Assembly: GCF_016086655.4 (NCBI RefSeq) | Contig: NC_052142.2 | Coordinates: 2,050,422-2,114,421, forward strand | Length of the DNA: 64,000 nucleotides | From: Lepeophtheirus salmonis | Lineage: Eukaryota > Arthropoda > Copepoda > Siphonostomatoida > Caligidae | Direction: 5' to 3' | Shown here: in pieces, positions 23,801 to 35,400 of the stretch | Position numbering within the stretch: position 1 is the first letter of the stretch | How the letters are laid out: every line of letters begins with the position of its first letter | Notes under the pieces: generated by a model | The model's input: only the letters and a program-made list of their open reading frames with translations | Told to the model about the DNA's origin: nothing | The model's database searches: none | Position numbers and translations under genes: made by a program

Positions 23801-25044
23801 TTGTACTATCTCACAGTAAGTATTCAATTTTTTTTAAATCTAACCCTAAAATATGATTTTATTTTAGCTAAACATATCTAGAATTATGATACACAACTCA
23901 TTAAATAGCAAAAACAACTGCTTAAATGGTCAAAACAACGGGGGTAGTAGCTTTGGATGGTTCGCAACTAGTTTGTCTGAGACTAGTTTCTTCACTTAAA
24001 GACTTGGGTATGATAATTAGGTTTTCCAATATTACATAGTCAATAAATATTACTTTTTTTATCACTTAAGGCTTAGCTATGGTTGATAGGCTCCAAGAAA
24101 TGGTGTTCAGAAAACTCATAAAAGGCAAAAACAACTGCTTCAATGGTCACAACAACGGGGGTAGTTACATTGGGTGTAGCATTATAATTAGCAACTGTGT
24201 ATATCCTTCATGATAATAGTATGTTGTTATATGAGCATAAATAACGGGGAAAATATCTTTTTTGATGCTCTTAATAAGGAGTAATATCGCCGGACATTAC
24301 TAGATAATTAGCTTTTTGTAACATTTTTTTTATTAGTATATTTATTGTCTAATTTTATGATTTTGACATTTACTTTATTATTAATAATTAGTTAGATCTC
24401 ATCGGTAGAAATATATATCTATCCTGTGCACAATTGTATATAGCAACTTCCACATGAAAAAGAGGGGTGATTATCTTTTTGATTAAACTCCACGTCTCGC
24501 TTGTGTTTTGCAACCTAAAGTTATGACATATTTAACTGGATTCCGATGTCAGAGCAAGAAACTATTATTTGGATCATTCTATTATTTCAATATTCTGTAT
24601 AGATAATTTATTGTTATTAGTTATATGATTCCAATTGTTTAATTTTGTATATTTAACATAAATTTATGATTGTATATTTTTTTAGTATGTAGATTATATT
24701 TAATTAAAGCCTTTTTTTTAAACTTGGAACTTCAAATATATTTTGAAATACTCTACTCTGTCGTTTCATTAGCTATTATTCTGAGAATAAGGTTCATAGT
24801 GAATTACAATTTCATAGATTGTGACGTTTTCAAATCTACTGTAACGGATCAAAAACGTCTAAGTCAATTGATATACGTAGAAATCTTCATTAAACATTTT
24901 GCTAATAAATACTTTCGTTATACCCTCAAAAATCATAATAAAGCAGGCAGATGATAATCACATCAGTATTTTAAACAATGATACCATATGCATTTTTCCC
25001 CCCTTCTCCTTGCACCCGTTTTTCTCTACAATATTATGAACGTT

Positions 25045-25400
25045 AGTTATAGGTGTCTAAATTAGAGTATTGGGAGTGTTTTTCATCATTTTTCACCCTA
25101 AAAATAGAAATATCTCGAGTTCAGAAGAAGATACAGAATCAATAAAAACACTTATAATCATAAAATACCTTTTTACATCAGTTTTATTCATCGTACTTCA
25201 ATTTGGGGATTGTCTTAATGATGAAAAATGTATCTGAACGATAATAATTACTATAATCTCAAATATTTCTGAAACCTGACGCACAGAAAAAAAAATTATA
25301 TCAATTTTGGATTTTGGGCTGAAAGATAAATTTTATTCTTGCCTTGATTTCATTGGTAGAAATTTGGTGTTCCCCTGTGCAATACAACTCTACCACTGCG
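25045..25400 (+). repeat. family A repeat, right part
   Basis: It resumes with agttataggtgtctaaat and aligns with 16072-16390 through gatacagaatcaat, ctataatctca and gttcccc. It is the other half of the 21160-21523 copy. Confidence 0.8.
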
Positions 25401-26343
25401 TATTTGTTATCTCCTAAAAAATGAAATAATAATGAAAACAGCTTAAGAAAATAAAAAAATATATGTTCAAGAAAACTACGTCGCTCAATCTGGGAGTTAC
25501 CTTGTTAACAGAAAAATATTGTATATTTTATTGTCAGCTGTCGAAGTTTACTTTCTTCTAAGTTTTCTGAGCGTTGATTGGTTAAATTAGATCATTTTAA
25601 GCTGTTAACAATTCTCAACAATTCATGAATAATATTAATAGTTCGATAGTGCGGAAGAAAAGGCATCTAAAAACTGATTATGATCCCTTTTTGGGCTTTT
25701 TCGTAGGAAAGGTTGCACAATACAATAGAGGTAAATACGTGTTATATAATATCTATGAGGATAATAGATTAGGGTAAATATAATCAATAATATATTATTA
25801 ATAAAGACTATGAGTGAAATGCAATAAAATAAGTCATTCCACGTGTTAATCTGCCTGTATCATTAATAATGATTAGAGAAAGAAGTGGTCAAAAGAAATC
25901 TAAATGGGAAAGATGTTTCTATGAGGATAACTGCGCAGCATTTATAATTTACCTTAGGATGTTTTCTACGTAAGAAAACATAAACTTGGAATATCTCTCA
26001 AAGTTAAACAAAAATAACTATGCCGCAGCATGCCCTCAGTTAAAGCGCGAGAGAAGCGTCGCACTGCATTTCTTTTCTTTTCTTTCCTTTTTGTTCTTCT
26101 TCTTCTTTCGTTTTTCTCTTTCTTTCCATATCCACTCAGATGAGAAAAATTTTCTTCCACTTCGCTTCATCTGACTTCATTTACCTCGAAATACCCTGTG
26201 TTTGGAATCTTTTAGAAGAGTGTTATATTAGATAGTAGTGAAGTGATTTACTGAGAAGTGAGAATAAATACACGACTAGGAATAAAAATTGATGGAGGAG
26301 ATTGAGTTATGTGAGTGTGGTGTTATAGAGTAGAAATGAAGAA
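25400..26343 (+). promoter_or_regulatory. 5' flank / presumed promoter and 5' UTR of spen
   Basis: This interval precedes the spen start codon without another gene. A strong pyrimidine tract (about 26068-26130) and a local rise in GC distinguish it from the AT-rich surroundings, which is common near transcription starts. I found no convincing TATA box or initiator. The transcription start cannot be placed, and 5' non-coding exons farther upstream are possible. Confidence 0.35.
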
Positions 26344-26426
26344 ATGGTACGAGAGACGCGTCATTTGTGGGTCGGGAACCTTCCTGAGAATATACGAGAA
26401 GAGACAATCCTGGATCATTTTCAAAG
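26344..26426 (+). CDS. spen: spen coding exon 1: start and first half of RRM1
   Basis: It encodes MVRETRHLWVGNLPEN through DHFQ. RNP2 is LWVGNL. The donor is ag|gtatgt, phase 2. Position -3 is G and +4 is G, a good initiation context. An out-of-frame ATG lies 8 bases upstream. Confidence 0.9.
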
Positions 26427-29400
26427 GTATGTTGAATTGCCAGATCGGAGAATGTGAAAGCCGACGAAGTGGAAGCGGAGGGGTCCCTGGGAGGGTTGCT
26501 TGTCTTGCCTCCCTCTCCCCTCCTTCCCCTGCCTTCCCTTGCCTCGCCAGGTCCTTTTCTCTTTCTCTCTCTGTCTTTCTGTGTCCCAGTGTCTCTCTTT
26601 TCCCCTCTCCTTCTCTTCACTCTTGGACTCTTCTCCCTTCACAAGTCTTTGTTTGTTTGTTGGGTGCTTGCTTGGTTGTTTGTTGGGTTGGTTGTTGTTG
26701 GGGGCGAGGGGCATGCGTCACGCAAGGGCAGATATTTGACCTTGACCTTGTTTGTTTTTCTTTTCAGATTTGGACCGGTGCAGAGTGTGAAGATCCTTTG
26801 GAGCAAGAAGGATGGGATTGAGAAGGGTGATGTGGGAGTTGTCGGGTGCCCTGCAGGTGCTGGAGGAGTGGGCGCTGCAACGGTGGCTTTCATGGACATA
26901 AAGAGTGCGGGGAATGCAGTGCGGTCGGAGCACTCTTTGGAGGGTCGTCTGCTACGCACAGACTACTACGACCCCTCGTGCGGGCAGCGTGGGAGTGTGC
27001 CCGTGCGCTTGCACTCATTGGCGGGAGAGGAAGTATATGAGAGTGGAGCGGGCTCTGTGTTGGGCTCCAGTACTGGGAGTGTAGGAGCCGGTGGCAGCTC
27101 CGGAGTGGGAGTATTGAGCCGGACTAGTCATGGCTTCATGCTGCGTGAGTTTTACTCCGGTAGCCGTCGCTATGGAGAAGATTACATTCGTGGACGTCGT
27201 AGTCTTACTTATGGAGCTCGCTTAAGTACAGTTTCCAGCTCTGGTTCCTCCAGCTCCACTTCTTGTTCCTACGGAGATCGACATTATTGGACTAGTGGGT
27301 CAGCGGGAGGATGTGGTCCAGGGCCAGGCCCTTCTTCGTCAACTTGCTCTTCTCAATATTTGAAAGAGGAAAAGAGATTGCTGGGTAGCCATGTCAACAC
27401 TCGGCGCCCACCTCCACCACCCCCACCTCCAACTCCTCCTCCACCTCCTCCACCAAAAAAAAAATATTGTAGAAAGTCTCGCTCATCGGAATCATCTGAT
27501 ACTTCAGACTCTGGTTCACGAGATAGTTCAACATCATCCTCTTCAAGGTCATCGTCATCTTCTTCATCGCGATCTTCTTCGCGGTCTTCTTTATGTCGAC
27601 AGCCAGGAGGGGGATCATCATCAGATGATATAACGTGCTTTGCTATTCTTCTTCGTAATCTTCCCAACAGATTGAGTGGTAATTGCACTTAATATATTCT
27701 ATAACTAATTTTACAAGTTAATTTCCTATTTTAATTTATAGATTTAACACTTCAAGATTCACTATTTCATGAATACAACAAAATATCCAATGTAAAAGCA
27801 GTAAGAGTGTCACCTAGTGGTCGAATTAGCCGTTATGCTGTTATATATTTTGCTTCATACTCTGACATTTCAGAAGCTTTAAATGAAACTAGAAATAGGC
27901 ATTTTTTCAACGCAAATTTGGAGGCTGAAATATTTCTTGCAGGAGATGAGCTCATAGAAGATAAGTGAGTTATTTGCATTTATTATTTTTTTCTTTTAAA
28001 AAGCAATATTTAATTAATAGACGTATATATCATCGACCACCAGATGGCGAGCTTGATGAATTTCATCCTAAAGCTACTCGTGTTCTTTATATTGGAAATC
28101 TCTCAAGATCGGAAGTTACATTGTCCAATATACATCATAAATTCAAAGACTATGGCACTGTATTGGATATTGATCTTAAGAAACCTGGATATGCCTATGT
28201 CCAGTATATGGAGTCATCATCGGTTGTAAGAGCTATAAGAGAACTCGATGGAGCCAACTGGTGCTTGGATTCTTCTGTTAATATAAGATTGAAGTTAGGA
28301 TTTGGAAGATCTGCACCAACTAAATGTGTATGGCTGTGCAATTTGGCCGAGTGTGTCACTGAAAAGCTTTTATTATCGGAATTCGGTAAATTTGGGAAAA
28401 TACAAGACATATTAATAGACAAAACTAGGAAAACAGCCTTAGTGTACTATGATCAGGTATCCCCCCTTCCCACTTTATTTTATTTTTTAAATATGTTTTT
28501 ATGGAAACCTATGTTCCTTAGGCGGTTAAAGCTCACAGAGGGTTACTTGAGATGCGCGGAAAAGTTCTCAAAGGAAAACCTATTCAAACAGATTATGCTT
28601 CACATGAATGTAGAACTGCATTTTTTGAACAGTGTAAAGACGTCCGCATGAGAACCAGAACATGGGAAGAGGAAGAAAGGTTTGTTTTTTCATAAATATC
28701 CTACAACATTTGTTTTAATATTTTTATAAATTTGTCCATACATTAGTTACACCAATAGGGAGATAGTTTAACTCTCAGTCTCCAATGTCTATTTCATATT
28801 TTACATGAAATAAAATAACAGATAATTCTTGCCTCAATTTAAATTTATCAGTGAAATACTTTTTAAGAGTCCAACTGATTAAATAATATTTAATAAAAGT
28901 ACCCAGCGTTTCCTTATACACCTGCAAATATAAAGTTTTGTTAAAGTCAGAAATTCAGTGAAAAAATTAATTCAAATTGCGTCTAAATATTTTAGGTCTA
29001 GAAATACTACTTCACGCATTATTCATTCCTTTTTTAGAATATTAATTAATTATAAGAAAAAATTAAATTAAGATATCAAAACATAACTTTTATACTTAGC
29101 TCCCGACGAGGAGCAAAAAAAATAATTCAAAACAGTTGCATTTATGTCCGTAGTACTGTATGTACTAACATTCACGTCAATAATTCTTGTATTTTTTTCC
29201 ATATTTTTATCACTTTTACACATTATTTCATTGTTTTTTCCTTTTTTCATTTCATTGTAGGAAATATTAACAACTTTTGTCGTAGTGCAACATATATTTG
29301 ACCAACATAAAAAAAAAATATGAAGAATATTGATTTAAATCTTTCTCATAAATACATGTTAAAATATTATAAACAGAAGTCAAATATTCCTTATATCTGT

Positions 29401-32400
29401 GTAATTTTTTATTTATTTCAATTGAATCCATCTTTACTTTAATTTTTTTTCAATTATTGATGTCTTATAATTTGCAAAACTTCGTTCCTTAGTAATAACT
29501 TTCTGGTTTCAGAGCAATAATTATGTCCGAACTCTCAATGTTTATAGTGCCCCCTTAAGTAAAAGGGGAGTGATAAACTATATTTGAAACAAATAATATT
29601 CACAAATTTAATCCATTTTCTATAAAAATGTTTTATTACTTTAAGTTAAACTAAATTTATATTAGATAATCTTCATTTTCAGAAATAATCTTCATTAATC
29701 AATTATATGCTTTTGTCACACATTAGTTTTTTCATATTATTTGTATTAACAAATATATAATCAAAATGAAGGTTTAAAAAAAAACATCATTTTTTTAATG
29801 AAACCCATTAGAACTATTTTTAGAGTTTGAAGCATTTTAATTGCTATAAATTAATTGTATATATGGGGCATTCTACAAGAAAACATATTTGACTCAAATT
29901 TGATAAGTGGTATAATTGAATGTAGTCTCATAAATTATGTGTTGGATTCATACCCCAATCCAACTCAAAGGTCTTACAAATGAAGATATTCTAATTTCGA
30001 TGAATTTTTGAGAAGTTATAAATCATAAACCCACACAATGATAGACATATATAATATATCGTTAAAAAGCTGTCAAATAACTAAACAAAACTTCAGTAAT
30101 ATATTTTTTTTAAAGTTAACTATGACTTTAGTTTTTGAAAATAAAAATCTCAAGGTTGGCGTTAGATTTTTTTTGGAAATTAAAACCATCTTAAATTAGG
30201 ACTCTTTATAAAAATAATGTAGTATGATATAGTCATGGAATTAGGATTGGTAGTATAATTTATGAAAATCGTAGCTTAATTAATATAGTCAAAAGATAGA
30301 TTTCATACAATACTTGTTAAATAATGTACTATTAAATATATTATTTTTACTATGAGGGAAAATAATAGTAAGAAATGCTTAATATATTGAAAGAATAAAA
30401 TGTTTATACAAACTATATTTTAAAATACATAATCTTATATGCATAAGTTTTAAAATCTAATTTATCATTTAAAAAATTAAATCTTAAAAAAATCGATATT
30501 AAATAATATATGTATCTTTATAGAACTGTTTAATTACTTTTCGACAGAGTATTGCTATATCTATGCATTTTGTCATTCTATTGCATTACATCAATTTATA
30601 ATATTTAGTCATTTCCCTTGTGTCGTGTGTAACTTCTTTTTTTTTTTTTTTCCTTTCCAAGAATTGATCCTATTGATTCAGTTAAAAAGGTGAATTCAAG
30701 GAGGCTGTGTAGTTAGCTATGACTTATGGAGTAATATTTCGGTACAACTACTATGTTGTACTAAGATTGATCAGGTGGTCTTCGTTTCTCTAATTTATTT
30801 TAAGGCATTAATTTATTCTATTTTACTATACAAGGGTATGTACGATTAACTATGATTTAAGTTGAGATAAATTAAGTTATGATTTTTTAAATCACGCCAT
30901 TACTCATAATTCTATATTTTTACTACTGCACTTCTTTTATTGATTGAGTTACCGATCCAACATTCTATATATATATAATATTCGGCATATCTTATGTTAT
31001 TAATGTATATTTGTTTTCAAATTTCCTGTTTTTACAGAGTTGATGGAAAGTTTGGACGGAAAATAGAGTATCGTTCTATGGATGCGCCTACATGTAGAAC
31101 TAAAAGGTTGATAATATTAATTTTTTACGAGTGTGTATTTATTTATTTTAAATATTGATAGGTATGAAGACTATACTCCAAGAACGAATGATTATGAGGA
31201 AGAGTTAAAACGTTTCCAAAATGACAGAGTTAATAATTACGAATTTGAAAAACAACGTAATTATCAACGAAATTATTCAGAGAACAAGTCCCTTAGTAAT
31301 ATAGATTCTTCAGCAATCACAACAAAACGATATAAACCTCTTACTACGGCAATATCACCTCCGAGGTTAATTGATGAAAGAGATTTACGCGATTCCCTTA
31401 ATCGTAAAACTCGTCATCGTTGTGATGTATCATCTAAACGATTGCTAGACCCTCGACGTAATAAACTCACTTCTGACGATGAAAAGGAGAAGAAAAAATG
31501 TGATTTTAGTATTTCTGAAGACTTATGTTCTATTGATAGTTCATCCTCCAACATTCTTGTTGAACCTTCAAATCGTAGAATTAAACTAGCAGAACTAAGA
31601 AGGCTATCATCTGATTCAACTCGAAGCCTAGACCTATCTGTTTTTAATATAGATAAGAAAACGTCTCTGAATAGTAGAAGGTTAAGTTCTTCTGCTGACT
31701 CGTCTTCTATCAAGAATGAAAATGATTCTGATTTAGGAGATTCTTCTCGTCCAGGAACTCCTTTATGCGATGAAAAACCAGAAAACTTGAACAATGAAGC
31801 TCCTGTTAGATTGTCATCTCATCTACGTAGTGCTGAGCCCATGCATCTCCCGCTTCCACGCTTTGCCCATGATGTACTGAGTCCAAAGAGTACTGGTAGT
31901 AACAGTAATTCCATTATTCATATCTGCGGTAATCAATCTACGACAACGTCAGAAACGTCTGAGCGTGATCTACGACTGAAATCCCTGTCGCCAAAAATGG
32001 TTATCTGTAACAGCAATCTAGCTCTTGATAAGCCATCAGATCCACGTCTAATACCTGCTATTAAATCTCCCAATGTTGACTCAGACCTCGACTCTGAGAA
32101 GGAGGTTGGTACTGACTTACGGTCATTGGAAGAAAGAATAAGAGATCTTGATGAGAAATATCAAAAATGGAGTGGATCTACTAAAGGGGCCGTATCCCCG
32201 TCTAATGTTAGTATTATAGGCTCTCAAGCTTTATCGCCTTTAATTTCTCAGTCATTACCAAACCATCCTACTGTTATTAATTCATCTAATAAATATAATT
32301 TGGATCTCAAACCTGCTCAGCCCTCTGCTATCGTTCAGATACTCTTATCTAGAAAAAGTGTATTTGACGAAGACTCCAAAAGGCTGGAATGTCGAAAAAC

Positions 32401-35400
32401 TCACGAAGAAATAGTTTCAACCTGTGATTCCTCTTATACTAATTCTATAGCTGGTGGTCACACCAGTAATTTTGTTGGTAATTCTTTTTCCAGGAGCACC
32501 AAGTATGTAAATAATTATAATAATATTTCCACGTTGCCTGATAAGCCTGTAATAACTTCAGTAGCGTCGTCAGACTTTTCTTCCTTGCTACCGAGGGAAA
32601 TACCTACTATGCCAGCTAATAGTGGTGTACCAATTGTGACAATAATGCAGACACCTTCTATTCCTCCCTTACCTTCTGTTGCCGGGACATCCACTACAAC
32701 CAATCCGATTAAACCACTCGTCGATAAAAGACAAATGATCTCAACTAAACCCTCAGCCACCGTTACACCTACTTTTAAAAGTTCTTCTGTTGTCACTATT
32801 CCGGTTATTGTGCCTTCACAAGTAAAGCAACAATTAAATTCCGTGGCAGTTAACTGTAACAAAATTGAAAAAGGCGAAGCTAGTTCAACCACGTCTTCGC
32901 CGAAGTGTGAGTCTAGTAGTAATATCCTTTCACATCAAGTAAATTCTTTATCTAGTGAATCTCATGTGAGTACAAGTGTACCGGAAATATCATCTACTGT
33001 ATCCCCTGAGGAGTCTGTTGATGAATCGGGCACTGTGTCTTCAACTACTTACTTGGATAAAAACAATGGTAAAAATTACAAGATTATCGACAATGTTACA
33101 ATGTTTTCTCCTATGTGTAAATTTTCATCAAGTAAGCAAAAAGAAAGACTTAAATCGTCTTTGAAGGATGATATAATTCGTAAGAACAACCTTTCTAAAG
33201 ATGTTGCCAAAAAATTTAAAGAAAAGCAGCAAAGAATATCTGAGTGGAAGGATGTGTTAACAGCATCAGACACTGTGTTTAAAAAAGAAGTTTTAAAAAA
33301 AGAGATTGCAATTGTTTCGGATAGAAAATCTGATTCTATATCTTCTAAGAAAAGAAGACTTTCGTCGTCAAATTATGACGAAATATCATCTATCTCCAAA
33401 GTTTCAAAACCTGACCATGAAAAGAAAAGTGACGTGAATATAACACCATCTAATGAATCATTAAGCATAGTAAAGCTAGGTCGGATTCCAAGAATACCCA
33501 AGAAGGAAAGGAAAACAGCTGAAATTATTGGAAAACATTCTTCAGATAATAAGTTATGTGAATTTGAAAAAATGAAGAGTCCGTTAAAATCGTTCAAATA
33601 TGAATGTAAAAAGCGCAAAAAAGACAAAAACCAAGAGTCTGTCATTTCTAAAGATAAATTGGTATGCAGTTCAATTAATGATTATCACTTAAAACCGAAA
33701 AAAAGGCCTCATGAAAAATATTCTGATTCTTCCTCAAAGATTCGAAAGCATTCATCTCATATTAAAAATAAAATGAAAATTAAGTCGTCTTGTAATTCCT
33801 CTAAAAAGAATGATCCAGTGTCATCTGTAAATTCAATTAAAAAGGATAAAAAGCGTCATACTTCAAGCGAGGGATTAGTTTCTGACGATGAGCAAGACAA
33901 TGATAATGAGCCCAAAAAATTTTCAATTTTTGATGACCCTGTCATAGATCTGAATAATCCAGTTTATTTTTCAATGTATGATAAAGTGAAAGCCCGAAGA
34001 AGTTGTGTTGTTAAAAGAAATGACGCCGAGGAGACCAGAAAACAGCAAGAAGCTCTCCTGGCCAAATTTAGTAAATTGAAAAAGAAACGGATTCAGAAGA
34101 TTAAAAAACAGTCTGATGATGAGACAGACCAAAGTGAAGGGGCGAATTCTGACTCAGACGATGATCAGCAAAAAATTAAAAAAAAAGTCTCTGTCATCTT
34201 ATCTAGTTCATCTGACGATCTGCATATCTTATGTGCTGTGTCTAGCGAGGAAGAGCTTAAAGATAATCGTAGGGAGTCTGATTCCGGTAACGTAAAAGAA
34301 ATCCTCTCATTTAAGAAGAAGAAAAAGAGAAAGAAGAGAATTCCTGCTTCTCTAGATTCCGATTCCGATGAAAGTAATTCTGAAAGGTGTATTCAAAATT
34401 TATATCCTCCTTTCAACCAAGATAATAAAATAAACAAGAAGAGGACATTGAAAAAAAATACCTCAATTGATTCCTCGGATTCTGATGTATTCGGGAAAGA
34501 AGAGACTGTAAAAAAAAATTCATCTGCTAAATTTTCCACTTATAGCAAATCGATCAAAAAAATAACTCGGGCCTCAATGTCCGGTGGCTGTCAGAGGGAA
34601 AGTGACGTTTTTTCAGGATCTGAAAACGAAACACTTAAACAAGAAGCAAATAACTCGTCTAACAATTCGAATGAGACAGTTAGTAAAAAGAGGTTTAAAA
34701 AAATTGAATCATCTATTGAGATAGAAACTTCCCTATCAAGGAGGTCTACAGATTTCAAGAAAGATAAAAAAGATAGTCACATTAAAACCCACACATTTAA
34801 GACAGTTAAGACTGAAAAAGGTCGCACAGAACTGGATAAGAAGATGATAAAAATATTTGGGAGCTCTGAGGATGATGAAAAACATAACAATAAAATCATC
34901 AGCAAAGATAATAAGAATTATTCAGAAACAAAACTTTCTGAAAGTGACTGCGATCAATTGTTAAGCATTTCAAAAAAGTCTAAGCGAAGTGAAGCATTAC
35001 TTAGTTCTTCAGTTTTATCTTCGCATAAAAAGAAGAAAAGAAAAGAAAAGAAACATCGCAGTCTGTATGAATTGTCATCTCAGAGGTCAAGTATCAAATC
35101 GGAAAATTTATTAAAAGGAGAATCTTCCCAGTCGAAAAAAGATGGATTGCTGTCAGATATCAACAAAGAGTCTCATCTCCTAATTGTTGATAAATCAACA
35201 TCTTTATCTTCTAGTGTTTCTATTGAAAAACATGTTGAGTTATTGGGTAAGAATAAAAATAAATTGTCTAATGAAGACAGTGTTTTAGAAAGGTCTGAAC
35301 AAGATGAGCTGATTATATCTAAGGAGCGTTCTACTCCACCAACTGAACCTGACTCAATTAATAATAAAAGGTCTATTATATCTGTTGAAGAGACGGATCA

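Larger units (their letters stand above)
21524..25044. mobile_element. 3.5-kb foldback element: two family F copies head to head
   Basis: The left arm (21524-23227) is the reverse complement of the right arm (23351-25044). Matching landmarks include the ends (gtagagaaaaacgcg / acccgtttttctctac), gcaggcagatgataatc, the caacaacgggggtag blocks and ccaaattcctgggcct / agggccaggaatttgg. The loop is about 123 bp (23228-23350) and belongs to the left copy. Each arm is a family F element lacking one terminus. Identical 10-bp flanks, agttataggt, show that the whole palindrome inserted as a unit. The 16.07-kb family A copy gives the empty site. Arms are slightly diverged by substitutions and small indels. 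Confidence 0.9.

Noticed and set aside
21524..25044. Long palindrome as an assembly artefact
   Set aside because: Arms differ by many substitutions and small indels, and the flanks carry a target duplication with an empty site elsewhere; an artefact would give identical arms without these.
26454..26767. N-terminal extension of the exon 2 frame starting MKADEVEAEG
   Set aside because: The sequence before 26768 is a C/T- and TTG-rich intron ending in ttttcag; exon 1 gives the conserved RRM1 half in correct phase.
26315..26821. A 168-codon + strand frame across spen exon 1 and intron 1
   Set aside because: It is out of frame with the RRM1 start MVRETRHLWVGNLPEN and runs through an intron with good splice sites.
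27353..27688. Antisense frame rich in Gly and acidic residues
   Set aside because: It is the complement of the poly-Pro and Ser/Arg coding runs of spen exon 2.
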